A stretch of 19,232 bases of DNA from Parcubacteria group bacterium. Its GTDB lineage: Bacteria > Patescibacteriota > Minisyncoccia > Phycocordibacterales > GCA-002724975. The notes beneath the pieces were generated by a model that saw only the letters and a list, made by a program, of their open reading frames with translations, was not told the origin of the DNA and searched no databases. The translations under genes and the position numbers were made by a program. Positions 1 through 7,565 of this stretch are shown here, piece after piece. The stretch is from positions 1 through 19,232 of the forward strand of contig PBQF01000075.1 of NCBI GenBank assembly GCA_002724975.1, read 5' to 3'. Numbering within the stretch: the first letter of the stretch is position 1; every line of letters starts with the position of its first letter.

Positions 1-150
1 AGCTCTCATTCGAAACCATATATGTGGCGTACCAAAGACAAGGACAGCCATCTTATTTATAAGACTCATCTTTATGCTGTACGACTTTCCATCAGCCGTA
101 CTAAGATTTACTGACGAAAAATGAGCTAATATTGATCCTATGGGCATCAT
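1..150 (-). CDS. N-terminal fragment of an unidentified protein (runs off left edge)
   Basis: Reading the minus strand from an ATG at 150 (a second ATG follows at 147) gives 50 uninterrupted codons that leave the window at position 1. The peptide starts MMPIGSILAHFSSVNLST and contains VLVFGTPHIWFRMRA near its end, with no stop. It is divergent from the glycosyltransferase at 190 and has an extended -10-like box (TGC-TATAGA, minus, 183-175) upstream. No catalytic motif lies within the 50 residues. The FGTPH..R.RA stretch loosely recalls N-termini of CPR class I methyltransferases, but that is only an impression and no function is assigned. The open frame and the divergent promoter-like box make a real gene more likely than not. 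Confidence 0.5.
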   Translation of the reverse strand, partial: MMPIGSILAHFSSVNLSTADGKSYSIKMSLINKMAVLVFGTPHIWFRMRA

Positions 151-189
151 TGTTTTTATTGTGAAATAATATAATCTATAGCATACATT
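150..189. promoter_or_regulatory. Compact divergent promoter region
   Basis: Forty bases separate the divergent starts. On the plus strand TATAAT (170-175) lies 14 nt before the ATG at 190. On the minus strand TGC-TATAGA (183-175) is an extended -10-like box 24 nt before the ATG at 150. The two boxes touch each other at position 175, so polymerase binding for the two directions may be mutually exclusive. No convincing -35 and no Shine-Dalgarno sequence is seen on either side. Both calls rest on consensus by eye. Confidence 0.45.
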
Positions 190-1134
190 ATGGCAGATAG
201 TAAAACTAAAAATTTAGACCTTTCAATTGTTATTCCTGTCTATAACGAAGAGGCGGTTTTGCCATTTTTAATAGAGAGGCTCGATAAAAATATCCCATCT
301 TGGGGCAATTGTGAAATCATTTTAGTTAATGATGGCAGTAGCGATAACACTTATAATATCTTGAAAGATTCTCTTGGAGGTAAAAAACATTATAAGGTCG
401 TCCACTTTACTAGAAATTTTGGTCATCAAGAGGCAGTGTCTGCTGGACTTGCTGAATCTTCTGGGAATTATGTTTCCATAATGGATGGTGATTTACAGGA
501 CCCACCAGAGTTAATAAATCAAATGTTAGATAAATTGAAAAATGAGAATACGGAAATCGTTTATGCGGTAAGAGAGAGAAGGAAGGGGAATATTTTAAAA
601 AGATTTTTCTATAAATTGTTTTACAGAATTCTACGAAAGCTCTCTGATATTAAAATACCACTTGATTCGGGGGATTTTTGTATAATGAGCCGTCTTGTGG
701 TGGACAAAATAAATTCTCTACCGGAGCACAATCGTTTTGTCAGAGGCCTACGTTCTTGGACTGGCTATAAAAGTACCAGTATTAAATACAATAGGGAGGA
801 TAGGACTATCGGAAAAGCAAAGTATTCAATCTCAAAACTTTTTAAGCTAGCACTTGATGGTCTGACCGGGTTTTCGACTATCCCCTTGAGACTATCAATT
901 TATATAGGTTTTACTATAGCCCTTCTCTCTTTTTTGGCCGCTATTGTTATCCTTATTTTAAGAATAACTCTTGCTTTTAATGTCAGCGGTTGGGCGTCGC
1001 TTATTTTAGTAGTCTTTTTCATGGGTGGTGTACAGCTTCTCTTATTGGGCGTTGTTGGAGAGTATATAGCCAGAATTTATACAGAGTCTCAGAACAGGCC
1101 TGTCTATGTAATAAAAGAAAAAGATGGATTTTAA
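190..1134 (+). CDS. Polyprenyl-phosphate glycosyltransferase, GT2 family (GtrB/DPM1-like)
   Basis: Predicted to transfer a sugar from a nucleotide-sugar to polyprenyl phosphate on the cytoplasmic membrane face, giving a polyprenyl-P-sugar donor for outward-facing GT-C enzymes. The GT-A domain covers roughly residues 10-225: LSIVIPVYNEE near the N-terminus, VNDGSSDNT (Asp48), then DGDLQDPPE (99-106) with the metal-binding DxD-type acidic residues. GKAKYS (208-213) follows in the position of the GxxKY-type motif of this family. Two long hydrophobic stretches (about 230-260 and 268-292) form the C-terminal membrane pair typical of GtrB/ArnC proteins, and 314 aa is the usual length. The sugar cannot be read from sequence. 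The gene heads an operon: the next gene starts 11 nt inside its 3' end, and two GT-C-like proteins that could use its product lie downstream. Confidence 0.9.
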   Translation: MADSKTKNLDLSIVIPVYNEEAVLPFLIERLDKNIPSWGNCEIILVNDGSSDNTYNILKDSLGGKKHYKVVHFTRNFGHQEAVSAGLAESSGNYVSIMDGDLQDPPELINQMLDKLKNENTEIVYAVRERRKGNILKRFFYKLFYRILRKLSDIKIPLDSGDFCIMSRLVVDKINSLPEHNRFVRGLRSWTGYKSTSIKYNREDRTIGKAKYSISKLFKLALDGLTGFSTIPLRLSIYIGFTIALLSFLAAIVILILRITLAFNVSGWASLILVVFFMGGVQLLLLGVVGEYIARIYTESQNRPVYVIKEKDGF

Positions 1135-2869
1135 AGGTAATTTTGGTCCAAACTCCTTCTTGAACAAGCATAAAATTGCCCTTACTTTAGCCTTGGTTAT
1201 AGCAATACTTTTTGTTCTTCCACAACTTGTTTTTATGTTTGATTCGAACTATCAAGGCATACAAATGCTTAGTACTGACGCTGAGTACTTCTATCTATCA
1301 AGGGCTAATGAAGTTTATGAAGGTGATGGCGATGTCTCAAACCCGTATCTTGAAGACAAGGATACGCCAGCCATGTATCCGATTTTAGGTGAGAATATTA
1401 TTGCCAGAACAGGACTTCTGCTCAATCTAAGTGTTGTTGAAACGATGATTCTCTTTAAGGCAGTTCTCCCATTTCTAATGTTTCTTTTAATCTATGCTTT
1501 TGTTTTTAGAATTTTTGGCAGCAAGCAAGTTGCCATTCTTTCGACGGTTCTCATTATGCTCGGCTATAATTTACTTGATGGATTTGTTCCAGTTAAGGAT
1601 CTTCTAACTCTTTCTGTTAATTCGAATAGTTTTCTACCTTACACAAGGCCACCACATCCAATAATTAGCTCATTTTTCATTTTTGGTGGACTTTATTTAA
1701 TCTATCTGTTGTCTGAAAAAATAAATGATGGATTAGATGTAAGTTGGAAATATGTTTTAGCTCTTGGTTTTGTTTCTGGGGTATCAATTTACAGTTATAT
1801 TTACGCCTGGTCGTTTCTTGTTGTCTTCCTAGGCCTTTATGGGGTTTACTTTTTATTCAAAAAAGATTTTGAAGCCTTCTGGGTTTTTGTAAAAGTAGCC
1901 ATTATCAATCTTTTGATAACTATTCCTTACTGGATGAATGTTCTTGAGGCTAGGGCCCATCCATTTTATACAGAGAGTTCATTAAGGGTTGGTTTAATTA
2001 ATACCCATGCTCCTATTTTTTCAGTCTGGCTTCTTTTAGTGACACTAGCCATTCTTTTTCTCTGGCCCAAGGAAGAGCTTTGGAGAAAAATTAAACCTTT
2101 CTTTCTTATATTCATCTTTTCTTTATGGGTGGCCATAAACCAGCAAGTTATTAGTGGTTATGAGCTTCATCATGCTCATTATCATTTCTATATTGCAAAG
2201 CCCCTGATTAGCATTGTTCTGGCTTCTCTATTTGTTTATTGGTCAATAAGGCTTTTTAAGGCTAAATCGGCTATATTGAGCCTTATTCTTCTATTAGTTC
2301 TTTTTATAAATGGAGTTTTAATTCAAAAGTCTGCCTATGCCTCAAACTATGAAGAATTTGCCTCTAATCAGAAATATCAAGAGTTAAGTGCATATTTAAA
2401 TGAAAACTATACGGAACCAGTTTCAATTTGGTCTACTCCCGAAGATGCCTTGATTCTACCTGTTTACACTAACCATAATTTTCCAAATCACGATGGCCTT
2501 GGTTACTCGATTCTAAGCAATGACTATTTAATAGACAGATTATTGCTTGGCTATAAACTTCAAAATGTTAAACCGGAAAATTTTAGGAGTATTTTGGAAG
2601 AAGACAAGCTGTATGCTTCAAAGAGAACTTTTCTAATGCATTACAGGCAAAGTTTAGGGAGTTATGAAAGTATTCCTGATGAAGTTTTAGATAATATAAG
2701 TGAGAAGTATCAAAGCTTTTATGATTTTTCCTATAATAAAATTTTTGATAGTTTAGGTATTGATATTTTTCTTTATGAAGATTTGGGAGGAGCGAATCTC
2801 TTTTTAGGTCTTAAAGAGTTAAAGGAGGTTGATAGAATAGAAAATTATATTGTCTATGGAAGGACTTAG
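1124..2869 (+). CDS. Polytopic membrane protein, GT-C-like glycosyltransferase (paralog A)
   Basis: A 581-aa protein with a membrane helix at about 18-39, an extracytoplasmic loop rich in acidic and aromatic residues, many further hydrophobic helices to about residue 405, and a soluble C-terminal part. The first loop carries TDAEYFYLSRANEVYEGDG (51-69), then NPY and PAMY. TRPPHP (174-179), PFYTESSLRVGLINTH and GYELHHAHYHF recur in altered form in the gene at 3721, so the two are paralogs. An acidic first outer loop after helix 1 is the usual place for the catalytic base of GT-C enzymes that use polyprenyl-P-sugars; assignment to GT-C is inference from topology. It overlaps the GtrB-like gene by 11 nt and the next gene by about 14 nt, so co-translation is likely. 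I do not recognise a named family. Confidence 0.65.
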   Translation: MDFKGNFGPNSFLNKHKIALTLALVIAILFVLPQLVFMFDSNYQGIQMLSTDAEYFYLSRANEVYEGDGDVSNPYLEDKDTPAMYPILGENIIARTGLLLNLSVVETMILFKAVLPFLMFLLIYAFVFRIFGSKQVAILSTVLIMLGYNLLDGFVPVKDLLTLSVNSNSFLPYTRPPHPIISSFFIFGGLYLIYLLSEKINDGLDVSWKYVLALGFVSGVSIYSYIYAWSFLVVFLGLYGVYFLFKKDFEAFWVFVKVAIINLLITIPYWMNVLEARAHPFYTESSLRVGLINTHAPIFSVWLLLVTLAILFLWPKEELWRKIKPFFLIFIFSLWVAINQQVISGYELHHAHYHFYIAKPLISIVLASLFVYWSIRLFKAKSAILSLILLLVLFINGVLIQKSAYASNYEEFASNQKYQELSAYLNENYTEPVSIWSTPEDALILPVYTNHNFPNHDGLGYSILSNDYLIDRLLLGYKLQNVKPENFRSILEEDKLYASKRTFLMHYRQSLGSYESIPDEVLDNISEKYQSFYDFSYNKIFDSLGIDIFLYEDLGGANLFLGLKELKEVDRIENYIVYGRT

Positions 2870-3728
2870 AACCTGTCACATTTGTAATTCAGTCGAAACT
2901 TCAAGGTATTGCAACAAATATAATCACACTTTATACAAATGCAATAATTGCGGATTTATTTTTGTCTACCCAACCCCCAAGAATCTTGGTGAAATATATA
3001 AAAAAGATTATTTTCAAGAAACTAAAAAGCAAGAGACAGGATATACAAATTATGAGAAAGACAAAGAATCAATGCGCCATGTTTTTGAAAAGCACTTAGA
3101 AAAATTTTCCAATCTTGTAGAAGGTAGGAATATTTTTGATGTTGGGGCTGCTACTGGTTATTTTTTGGACATTGCGGGAGATAAGGGTTGGGACACTTAT
3201 GGTATAGAAATTTCTAAATATGCTGGAAATGTGGCTAAAAATAAGGGTCATAGTGTGTCTATTGGGTTTCTGCCCGAATCAAACATTGCGGAAAAAATGG
3301 ATATAGTGACAATGTATGATGTCTTGGAACATGTCAGTGATCCAAGAGAATACCTTAAATCAGCTAATAATCTTCTGAATAATGGCGGATATATAGCTAT
3401 AAATGTTCCTGACATAAGTAGTTCATGGGCAAGATTAACTGGTAAAAATTGGCCTTTAATTGTACCACCTGAGCATTTAAGTTATTTTAATCCACATAAT
3501 CTTTCTCTTCTCTTGAACCAAACTGGCTTTGAAGTTATAGAAACAGGAAGGATAAACAAGAAATTTTCACTTCCTTATTTTTTTAATATGGGTTATAGGT
3601 GGCAAGGTCTTAAAATCTGGAAGTATTTAGCAGATTTTTTTGAAAAACCATTTTGGAGAAGATTTAGTATTTCTATAAATTTCAAAGACAATGTGTTTGT
3701 TTTAGCTAAGAAAATAAAAGATGCTTAA
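2856..3728 (+). CDS. Class I SAM-dependent methyltransferase with N-terminal zinc ribbon
   Basis: A probable methyltransferase acting on a sugar or glycan. Numbering from the ATG at 2856, two CxxC pairs (C7/C10 and C29/C32) form an N-terminal zinc ribbon. The SAM-binding motif FDVGAATGYFL (94-104) and YDVLEHV (154-160) are class I methyltransferase signatures, and NVPD follows in the later part of the fold. This architecture is common among methyltransferases of sugar and surface-polysaccharide clusters. A TTG six bases upstream (2850) is an alternative start; ATG is preferred. A perfect-looking AAAGGAGGT at 2821-2829 lies about 26 nt before the ATG and is probably fortuitous coding sequence of the preceding gene. 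The gene overlaps both neighbours and sits between the two GT-C-like paralogs, which supports a role in finishing the same glycan. The substrate is unknown. Confidence 0.85.
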   Translation: MEGLRTCHICNSVETSRYCNKYNHTLYKCNNCGFIFVYPTPKNLGEIYKKDYFQETKKQETGYTNYEKDKESMRHVFEKHLEKFSNLVEGRNIFDVGAATGYFLDIAGDKGWDTYGIEISKYAGNVAKNKGHSVSIGFLPESNIAEKMDIVTMYDVLEHVSDPREYLKSANNLLNNGGYIAINVPDISSSWARLTGKNWPLIVPPEHLSYFNPHNLSLLLNQTGFEVIETGRINKKFSLPYFFNMGYRWQGLKIWKYLADFFEKPFWRRFSISINFKDNVFVLAKKIKDA

Positions 3729-5439
3729 ACTAATTAAAAATCATCATTACGCAGTACTTCTAGCAATTATTATTGGGTTTTTATCTTTTTTCCCACAAGT
3801 CTACGGGGTTTTATCAATGGGGGATGATTTTCAGGGTGTCTATCCCTTAGTTTGTTGTACTGATGAAACTTATTATCTTACTAGGGCCCATGATGTTATA
3901 GATGGTCATGGAAACTTAGGCAATCCATTCATTTTTGAATACAAAAATATACCAGCTCTTCAATTTTGGATCCCTGATTACCTAATGGCTAAAAGTTCAG
4001 TAATAGTGGGAGGTGATATTCATAAAATGTTTATTACTTATGATTTGATTTTTCCAATAATCCTAACAATTCTCACTTATTCAATCACTTTTTTACTTAC
4101 TAGAAACAAGATTTTAAGTTTAAGTACAGCAGCTCTTTTACATCTAGGATTGTTTTTAAATATATTTACTCGCTCTCCGAGCCCGCAGTTTAATTTTATA
4201 TTTTTCCTATCTCTCCTCTTCTTTTTAATAAGGTATCTTCAGGGTAGGGATAAAAAATGGATTATTCTTTCTACTCTTAATCTTGGACTCCTCTTTCACT
4301 TCTATACTTATTATTGGACTTATTTCTTTGTTTTATTGCCTATTTTTGTCTTTTTATCCATTATCTTTCTTAAAAAAGAGCTCTCTATTAAGCCATTTAT
4401 TTACTCTATCTTGGGGGCACTTGTCATAGCTATTCCCTACTTCGTCCAGCTTTATAGAAGCTCACAATTACCATTCTATGAGGAAACATTATTTAGAATG
4501 GGTATGCTTAACAATCATTTTCCTTCAGGAACTTTAATTGTTTTTGGAGGAGGGATATTAACACTTCTATTATTATTTTTGCTTTGGCGAAAAATTATAT
4601 CTATTAATCCTGTTTCTGTTTTTATTTTTAGTGCTGTTATTTCTACGATAATTGCTGTTAATCATCACATTATTACTGGTAAGTATTTAGAATTTTCTAG
4701 TCATTATAGAAATTTATCTATTTTTATATTTATTTTCACTTCTGCCTATATTGTTTCCGCTTTGCTTAATAGATTTGATTTTAAATTTAAAAAATTTGTG
4801 CCAATTTTAATTTTTATTTCAGTTTTTATATTTTCATTACCACATGTTGCCTTTACTATTAATAGACAATCAACTGTAGAGAAATTGGAGTATGACTGGC
4901 AAAGATATGGAGGAGTTTTCAATTGGCTAAATGAAAATACTCCAAGAGATTCTGTAGTTTATGGAAATAGGGAATTCTCAAAACTTGTTAGCGCTTATAC
5001 TCATAACAATGTTTTCTATTCAGATTCTGTCCTCCTTCATTTCATGCCTAGTGATGAAATCATAGACAGGTTTGTTATAAGTAATTATTTTAATAATGAT
5101 TTTAAAGATTTACCTAATGAATTTTTCTTAAAAAATGAAAGAAGGATATGGGGCATATCTTATGTAAATAGATTTCTAAAACAACAATCAGAAAATAGAA
5201 TAAGAAACTTAATTGGTTTAGATGTAGTTGAAGTAGAACGATTACCACAAGAAGAAATTAAAAAAGTTAGAGACAGATATACAGAGATATCTGATATGAG
5301 TTTTAAAGAAAACTTATCTCCATATAAAGTAGATTATTTAATTTGGGATAGCAGGGAAGATAGTAAATGGCGTCTACCAAAGGGCAGCCTAAAAGAAGTT
5401 AATAAAGTGGGAGAATTCGTAATATACGAAATAATCTAG
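3721..5439 (+). CDS. Polytopic membrane protein, GT-C-like glycosyltransferase (paralog B)
   Basis: A 572-aa membrane protein paralogous to the gene at 1124. Shared landmarks occur in the same order. Helix 1 ends in a Pro-Gln pair, and the outer loop reads TDETYYLTRAHDVIDGHG (47-64). NPF and PAL follow, then TRSPSP, then PFYEETLFRMGMLNNH, then a Gly-Lys/His-Tyr segment before the last helices. The C-terminal soluble part again contains NWLNEN and IIDR (NEN and LIDR in paralog A). The two are clearly diverged, so different donor sugars or acceptors are possible. A Cys-Cys pair (45-46) in the outer loop is specific to this copy. It overlaps the methyltransferase gene by 8 nt. Its TAG stop overlaps the stop of the convergent minus-strand gene in a shared CTAG, leaving no room for a terminator. 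GT-C membership is inferred. Confidence 0.65.
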   Translation: MLKLIKNHHYAVLLAIIIGFLSFFPQVYGVLSMGDDFQGVYPLVCCTDETYYLTRAHDVIDGHGNLGNPFIFEYKNIPALQFWIPDYLMAKSSVIVGGDIHKMFITYDLIFPIILTILTYSITFLLTRNKILSLSTAALLHLGLFLNIFTRSPSPQFNFIFFLSLLFFLIRYLQGRDKKWIILSTLNLGLLFHFYTYYWTYFFVLLPIFVFLSIIFLKKELSIKPFIYSILGALVIAIPYFVQLYRSSQLPFYEETLFRMGMLNNHFPSGTLIVFGGGILTLLLLFLLWRKIISINPVSVFIFSAVISTIIAVNHHIITGKYLEFSSHYRNLSIFIFIFTSAYIVSALLNRFDFKFKKFVPILIFISVFIFSLPHVAFTINRQSTVEKLEYDWQRYGGVFNWLNENTPRDSVVYGNREFSKLVSAYTHNNVFYSDSVLLHFMPSDEIIDRFVISNYFNNDFKDLPNEFFLKNERRIWGISYVNRFLKQQSENRIRNLIGLDVVEVERLPQEEIKKVRDRYTEISDMSFKENLSPYKVDYLIWDSREDSKWRLPKGSLKEVNKVGEFVIYEII

Positions 5440-6281
5440 CTCTCTTTTTTAGTTATTTTGTAACTATTTGCCAAGTGGCCAACCTCTCTTTCAATTTGAA
5501 GATAGCCCTTAACAAACTCCTCTATTAAATGAAGAGTTAGAAATACTCCATAAAACATTAGAAGCCATGACATTGTTGCATAATTTTCGAGTAACAAAAT
5601 ATCTACAATAAAGGCTATAGTAAAGAGTAAATATGCAAATAAAAATTGTCTCAACTGGAACCTAACACTCAATATTTTCCTGATAAAACTTTCTTTGGAT
5701 ACAATACTTTCACCTAAAATATGACTTCCTGAGCTAGTGGAAGATAAAATATTTGAATAGTTTTCTGGGTTTTTGGCATAGTGCCTAATAAGTAAATAAA
5801 ACGACTCTTTGCCTCGCGACTTCATTACTGACCACGAAAGTCCGCCAAGTACTGCCGTAAAAAATATAAGTGTTGTGGAGAGCTCTGTGAAAGGTAATAG
5901 TCCAACCCCTAAACATATAATAAAAAGTGGTGGAGTAATGAGGTGGTTCATATCATCAAGATAAACACCCCTGATTGAGTACTCTTTTCTGTAACGAGCA
6001 ACTTCTCCATCAGAACTATCAAATAAAAAATTCATATATATTAAAAAGAAGCCAAGTATTTTGATAAACATTATCGGTGATAAAAGAAGCAGTGAACCTG
6101 TGATTCCCAGAGCCAACATTATCATAGTTACTTGGTTTGCTTTGATCGGAGTTGCTATAAGCAGACGAGTAAGATATATAGATGGATCATGCACAAGAAA
6201 GCCATGAGCCCAATAAGCTTCACGACGATGTTTCTTTATCTCTTGAAGTTCTACTCGGAGTTCTTTTATAGTTTTTTTCAT
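5436..6281 (-). CDS. CDP-alcohol phosphotransferase (membrane), His variant of the signature
   Basis: Predicted membrane enzyme that transfers a phospho-alcohol from a CDP-activated donor to an acceptor hydroxyl, releasing CMP. The family signature Dx2DGx2ARx8Gx3Dx3D is present: D88, D91-G92, A95-R96, G105 and D109. The last position, usually Asp and proposed as catalytic base, is His113. Hydrophobic helices run at about 52-86, 115-150 and 215-255, with a polar stretch between about 160 and 210 and a basic, helical N-terminus. It is the last gene of a three-gene minus-strand operon, 18 nt after the PEP-utilising gene. The nucleotidyltransferase heading that operon is the obvious source of its CDP-linked substrate. 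Acceptor and alcohol are unknown. A second protein of this family, with the same His substitution, lies at 14542. Confidence 0.85.
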   Translation of the reverse strand: MKKTIKELRVELQEIKKHRREAYWAHGFLVHDPSIYLTRLLIATPIKANQVTMIMLALGITGSLLLLSPIMFIKILGFFLIYMNFLFDSSDGEVARYRKEYSIRGVYLDDMNHLITPPLFIICLGVGLLPFTELSTTLIFFTAVLGGLSWSVMKSRGKESFYLLIRHYAKNPENYSNILSSTSSGSHILGESIVSKESFIRKILSVRFQLRQFLFAYLLFTIAFIVDILLLENYATMSWLLMFYGVFLTLHLIEEFVKGYLQIEREVGHLANSYKITKKES

Positions 6282-6299
6282 GCTTATTTAAATAGTTTA

Positions 6300-7565
6300 T
6301 TATGATTCTTTACTCTCTATGAAGCGTCTTACTCTGTCTACCGTCCATGGATCTGGATTTACAGAAACACCGCTAATTCCGTAGCTCAAAAGAATGTCCA
6401 CCATTTCCTCATCTGAACCAGCCTGCCCCCCTATAGTCGTTTCTATATTATACCTATTACAGACATCTATAACCATTTTCATAAGTTTAAGAACAGCTTT
6501 TTCTTTCTCATTAAACATTTCTATAAGATGGGGATTGTTTCTATCAATGGCTAATGTAAACTGGGTTAAATCGTTACTTCCAAAGACAACAAATTGAATA
6601 TCTTGTACAAAATCTTCAATAGTAAGAGCGGCTGCTGGAGTTTCGACCATTAAACCAAGTTTAATTTTTTTAACATCTAACACTGTTTCAGCGAGCCGTT
6701 TCCATTCCATGTATTCTTTATGGGAATAGGTCATGGGTGGGAATAAACCAATATTTGTATATCCGGCATCCACAAGTTTTTGAATAGCCTTGAATTGAGG
6801 CAGAATCATTTCTGGCTGTTTTATTGAGCGCCTAATACCTCGCCACCCCGTATTTGTATTTGCCTCTCGCTTTTCGTATTTATTCCCATCTTTTAACTCA
6901 ATAAGAAGTTCTGGAGATAAATCATCTGTTCTAATCCAAACTTCCTTATTGTGCTTTTGAAATTGTTCCAGTATTGGCTTCAATTTAGCTGCTATTTCTA
7001 TCGAAAGCTTTTCTTCTCCGTAATTATTAATATAACTAAAAGGGTGTGTATTTTGTAGTATATCTAACATAATAAACTCCAGTCTAGCAAATGCGACTCC
7101 GTCAGACTGTTCTGCCAACAACGGGTATTTTTGTATTATTTCAGGAAAGCCAAGATTTATTTTCACCTTACTCCGAGTTGTTTTGTTGTTTGAGGGAAGT
7201 TTCCTCTGTTTTTGGTCATGCTTCCCTAGAATTATTTTTTCATTATTAATAGTGATGATCTTTCCAACATGTTTTTTTAATTTATTAAAATCTGAGGACA
7301 TTAAAACACATGGAACACCCAATTCTTTTGAGGCTATTGAACCATGATCAACTTTTCCACTATCTCTTATAATTCCAACTGCCCCCAATTTAATTGTTTT
7401 ATATATAGGCAACAGGCTGTCTGCACCTCCTTCTTTTTGAGGAAGCATAACTACATCTCCTTTCACCACCAACTCTATTGCAGATGGGTTGTCAATTATT
7501 TTTAATATACCTGATGCACTGCCATTAAACCCTACGTTTTTTCCGTTATAATCTGTCTTGCTCAT
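6300..7565 (-). CDS. PEP-utilising protein: swivelling His domain plus PEP/pyruvate barrel, no ATP-grasp
   Basis: Resembles the last two domains of PEP synthase, PPDK or PTS enzyme I. The swivelling phospho-His domain spans about residues 10-115, with His74 in KVDHGSIASKELGVPC replacing the usual GGxTSHAA context. A TIM-barrel PEP/pyruvate domain spans about 135-418: VWIRTDD (R212), GWRGIRR (241-246), LMVETPAAA (metal ligand E308), FGSNDLTQFTLAIDR (N331, D332) and SVNPD near the end. At 421 aa it lacks both the ATP-grasp domain of PEP synthase/PPDK and the HPr-binding domain of enzyme I. The segment that normally reads ICGQ or ICGE reads IGGQ here, so the catalytic Cys is Gly379. It may phosphorylate a partner or a small molecule from PEP, or be catalytically altered. 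The gene starts 20 nt inside the nucleotidyltransferase gene, indicating a shared transcript. Confidence 0.8.
   Translation of the reverse strand: MSKTDYNGKNVGFNGSASGILKIIDNPSAIELVVKGDVVMLPQKEGGADSLLPIYKTIKLGAVGIIRDSGKVDHGSIASKELGVPCVLMSSDFNKLKKHVGKIITINNEKIILGKHDQKQRKLPSNNKTTRSKVKINLGFPEIIQKYPLLAEQSDGVAFARLEFIMLDILQNTHPFSYINNYGEEKLSIEIAAKLKPILEQFQKHNKEVWIRTDDLSPELLIELKDGNKYEKREANTNTGWRGIRRSIKQPEMILPQFKAIQKLVDAGYTNIGLFPPMTYSHKEYMEWKRLAETVLDVKKIKLGLMVETPAAALTIEDFVQDIQFVVFGSNDLTQFTLAIDRNNPHLIEMFNEKEKAVLKLMKMVIDVCNRYNIETTIGGQAGSDEEMVDILLSYGISGVSVNPDPWTVDRVRRFIESKES

Noticed and set aside
2821..2829. Strong-looking Shine-Dalgarno AAAGGAGGT
   Set aside because: It is 26 nt before the ATG at 2856 and the frame between holds a stop, so spacing is wrong; it also encodes Lys-Glu-Val of the upstream protein.
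6394..6597. Open frame on the plus strand inside the PEP-utilising gene
   Set aside because: Opposite-strand shadow of a gene with clear conserved motifs; no recognisable protein features.
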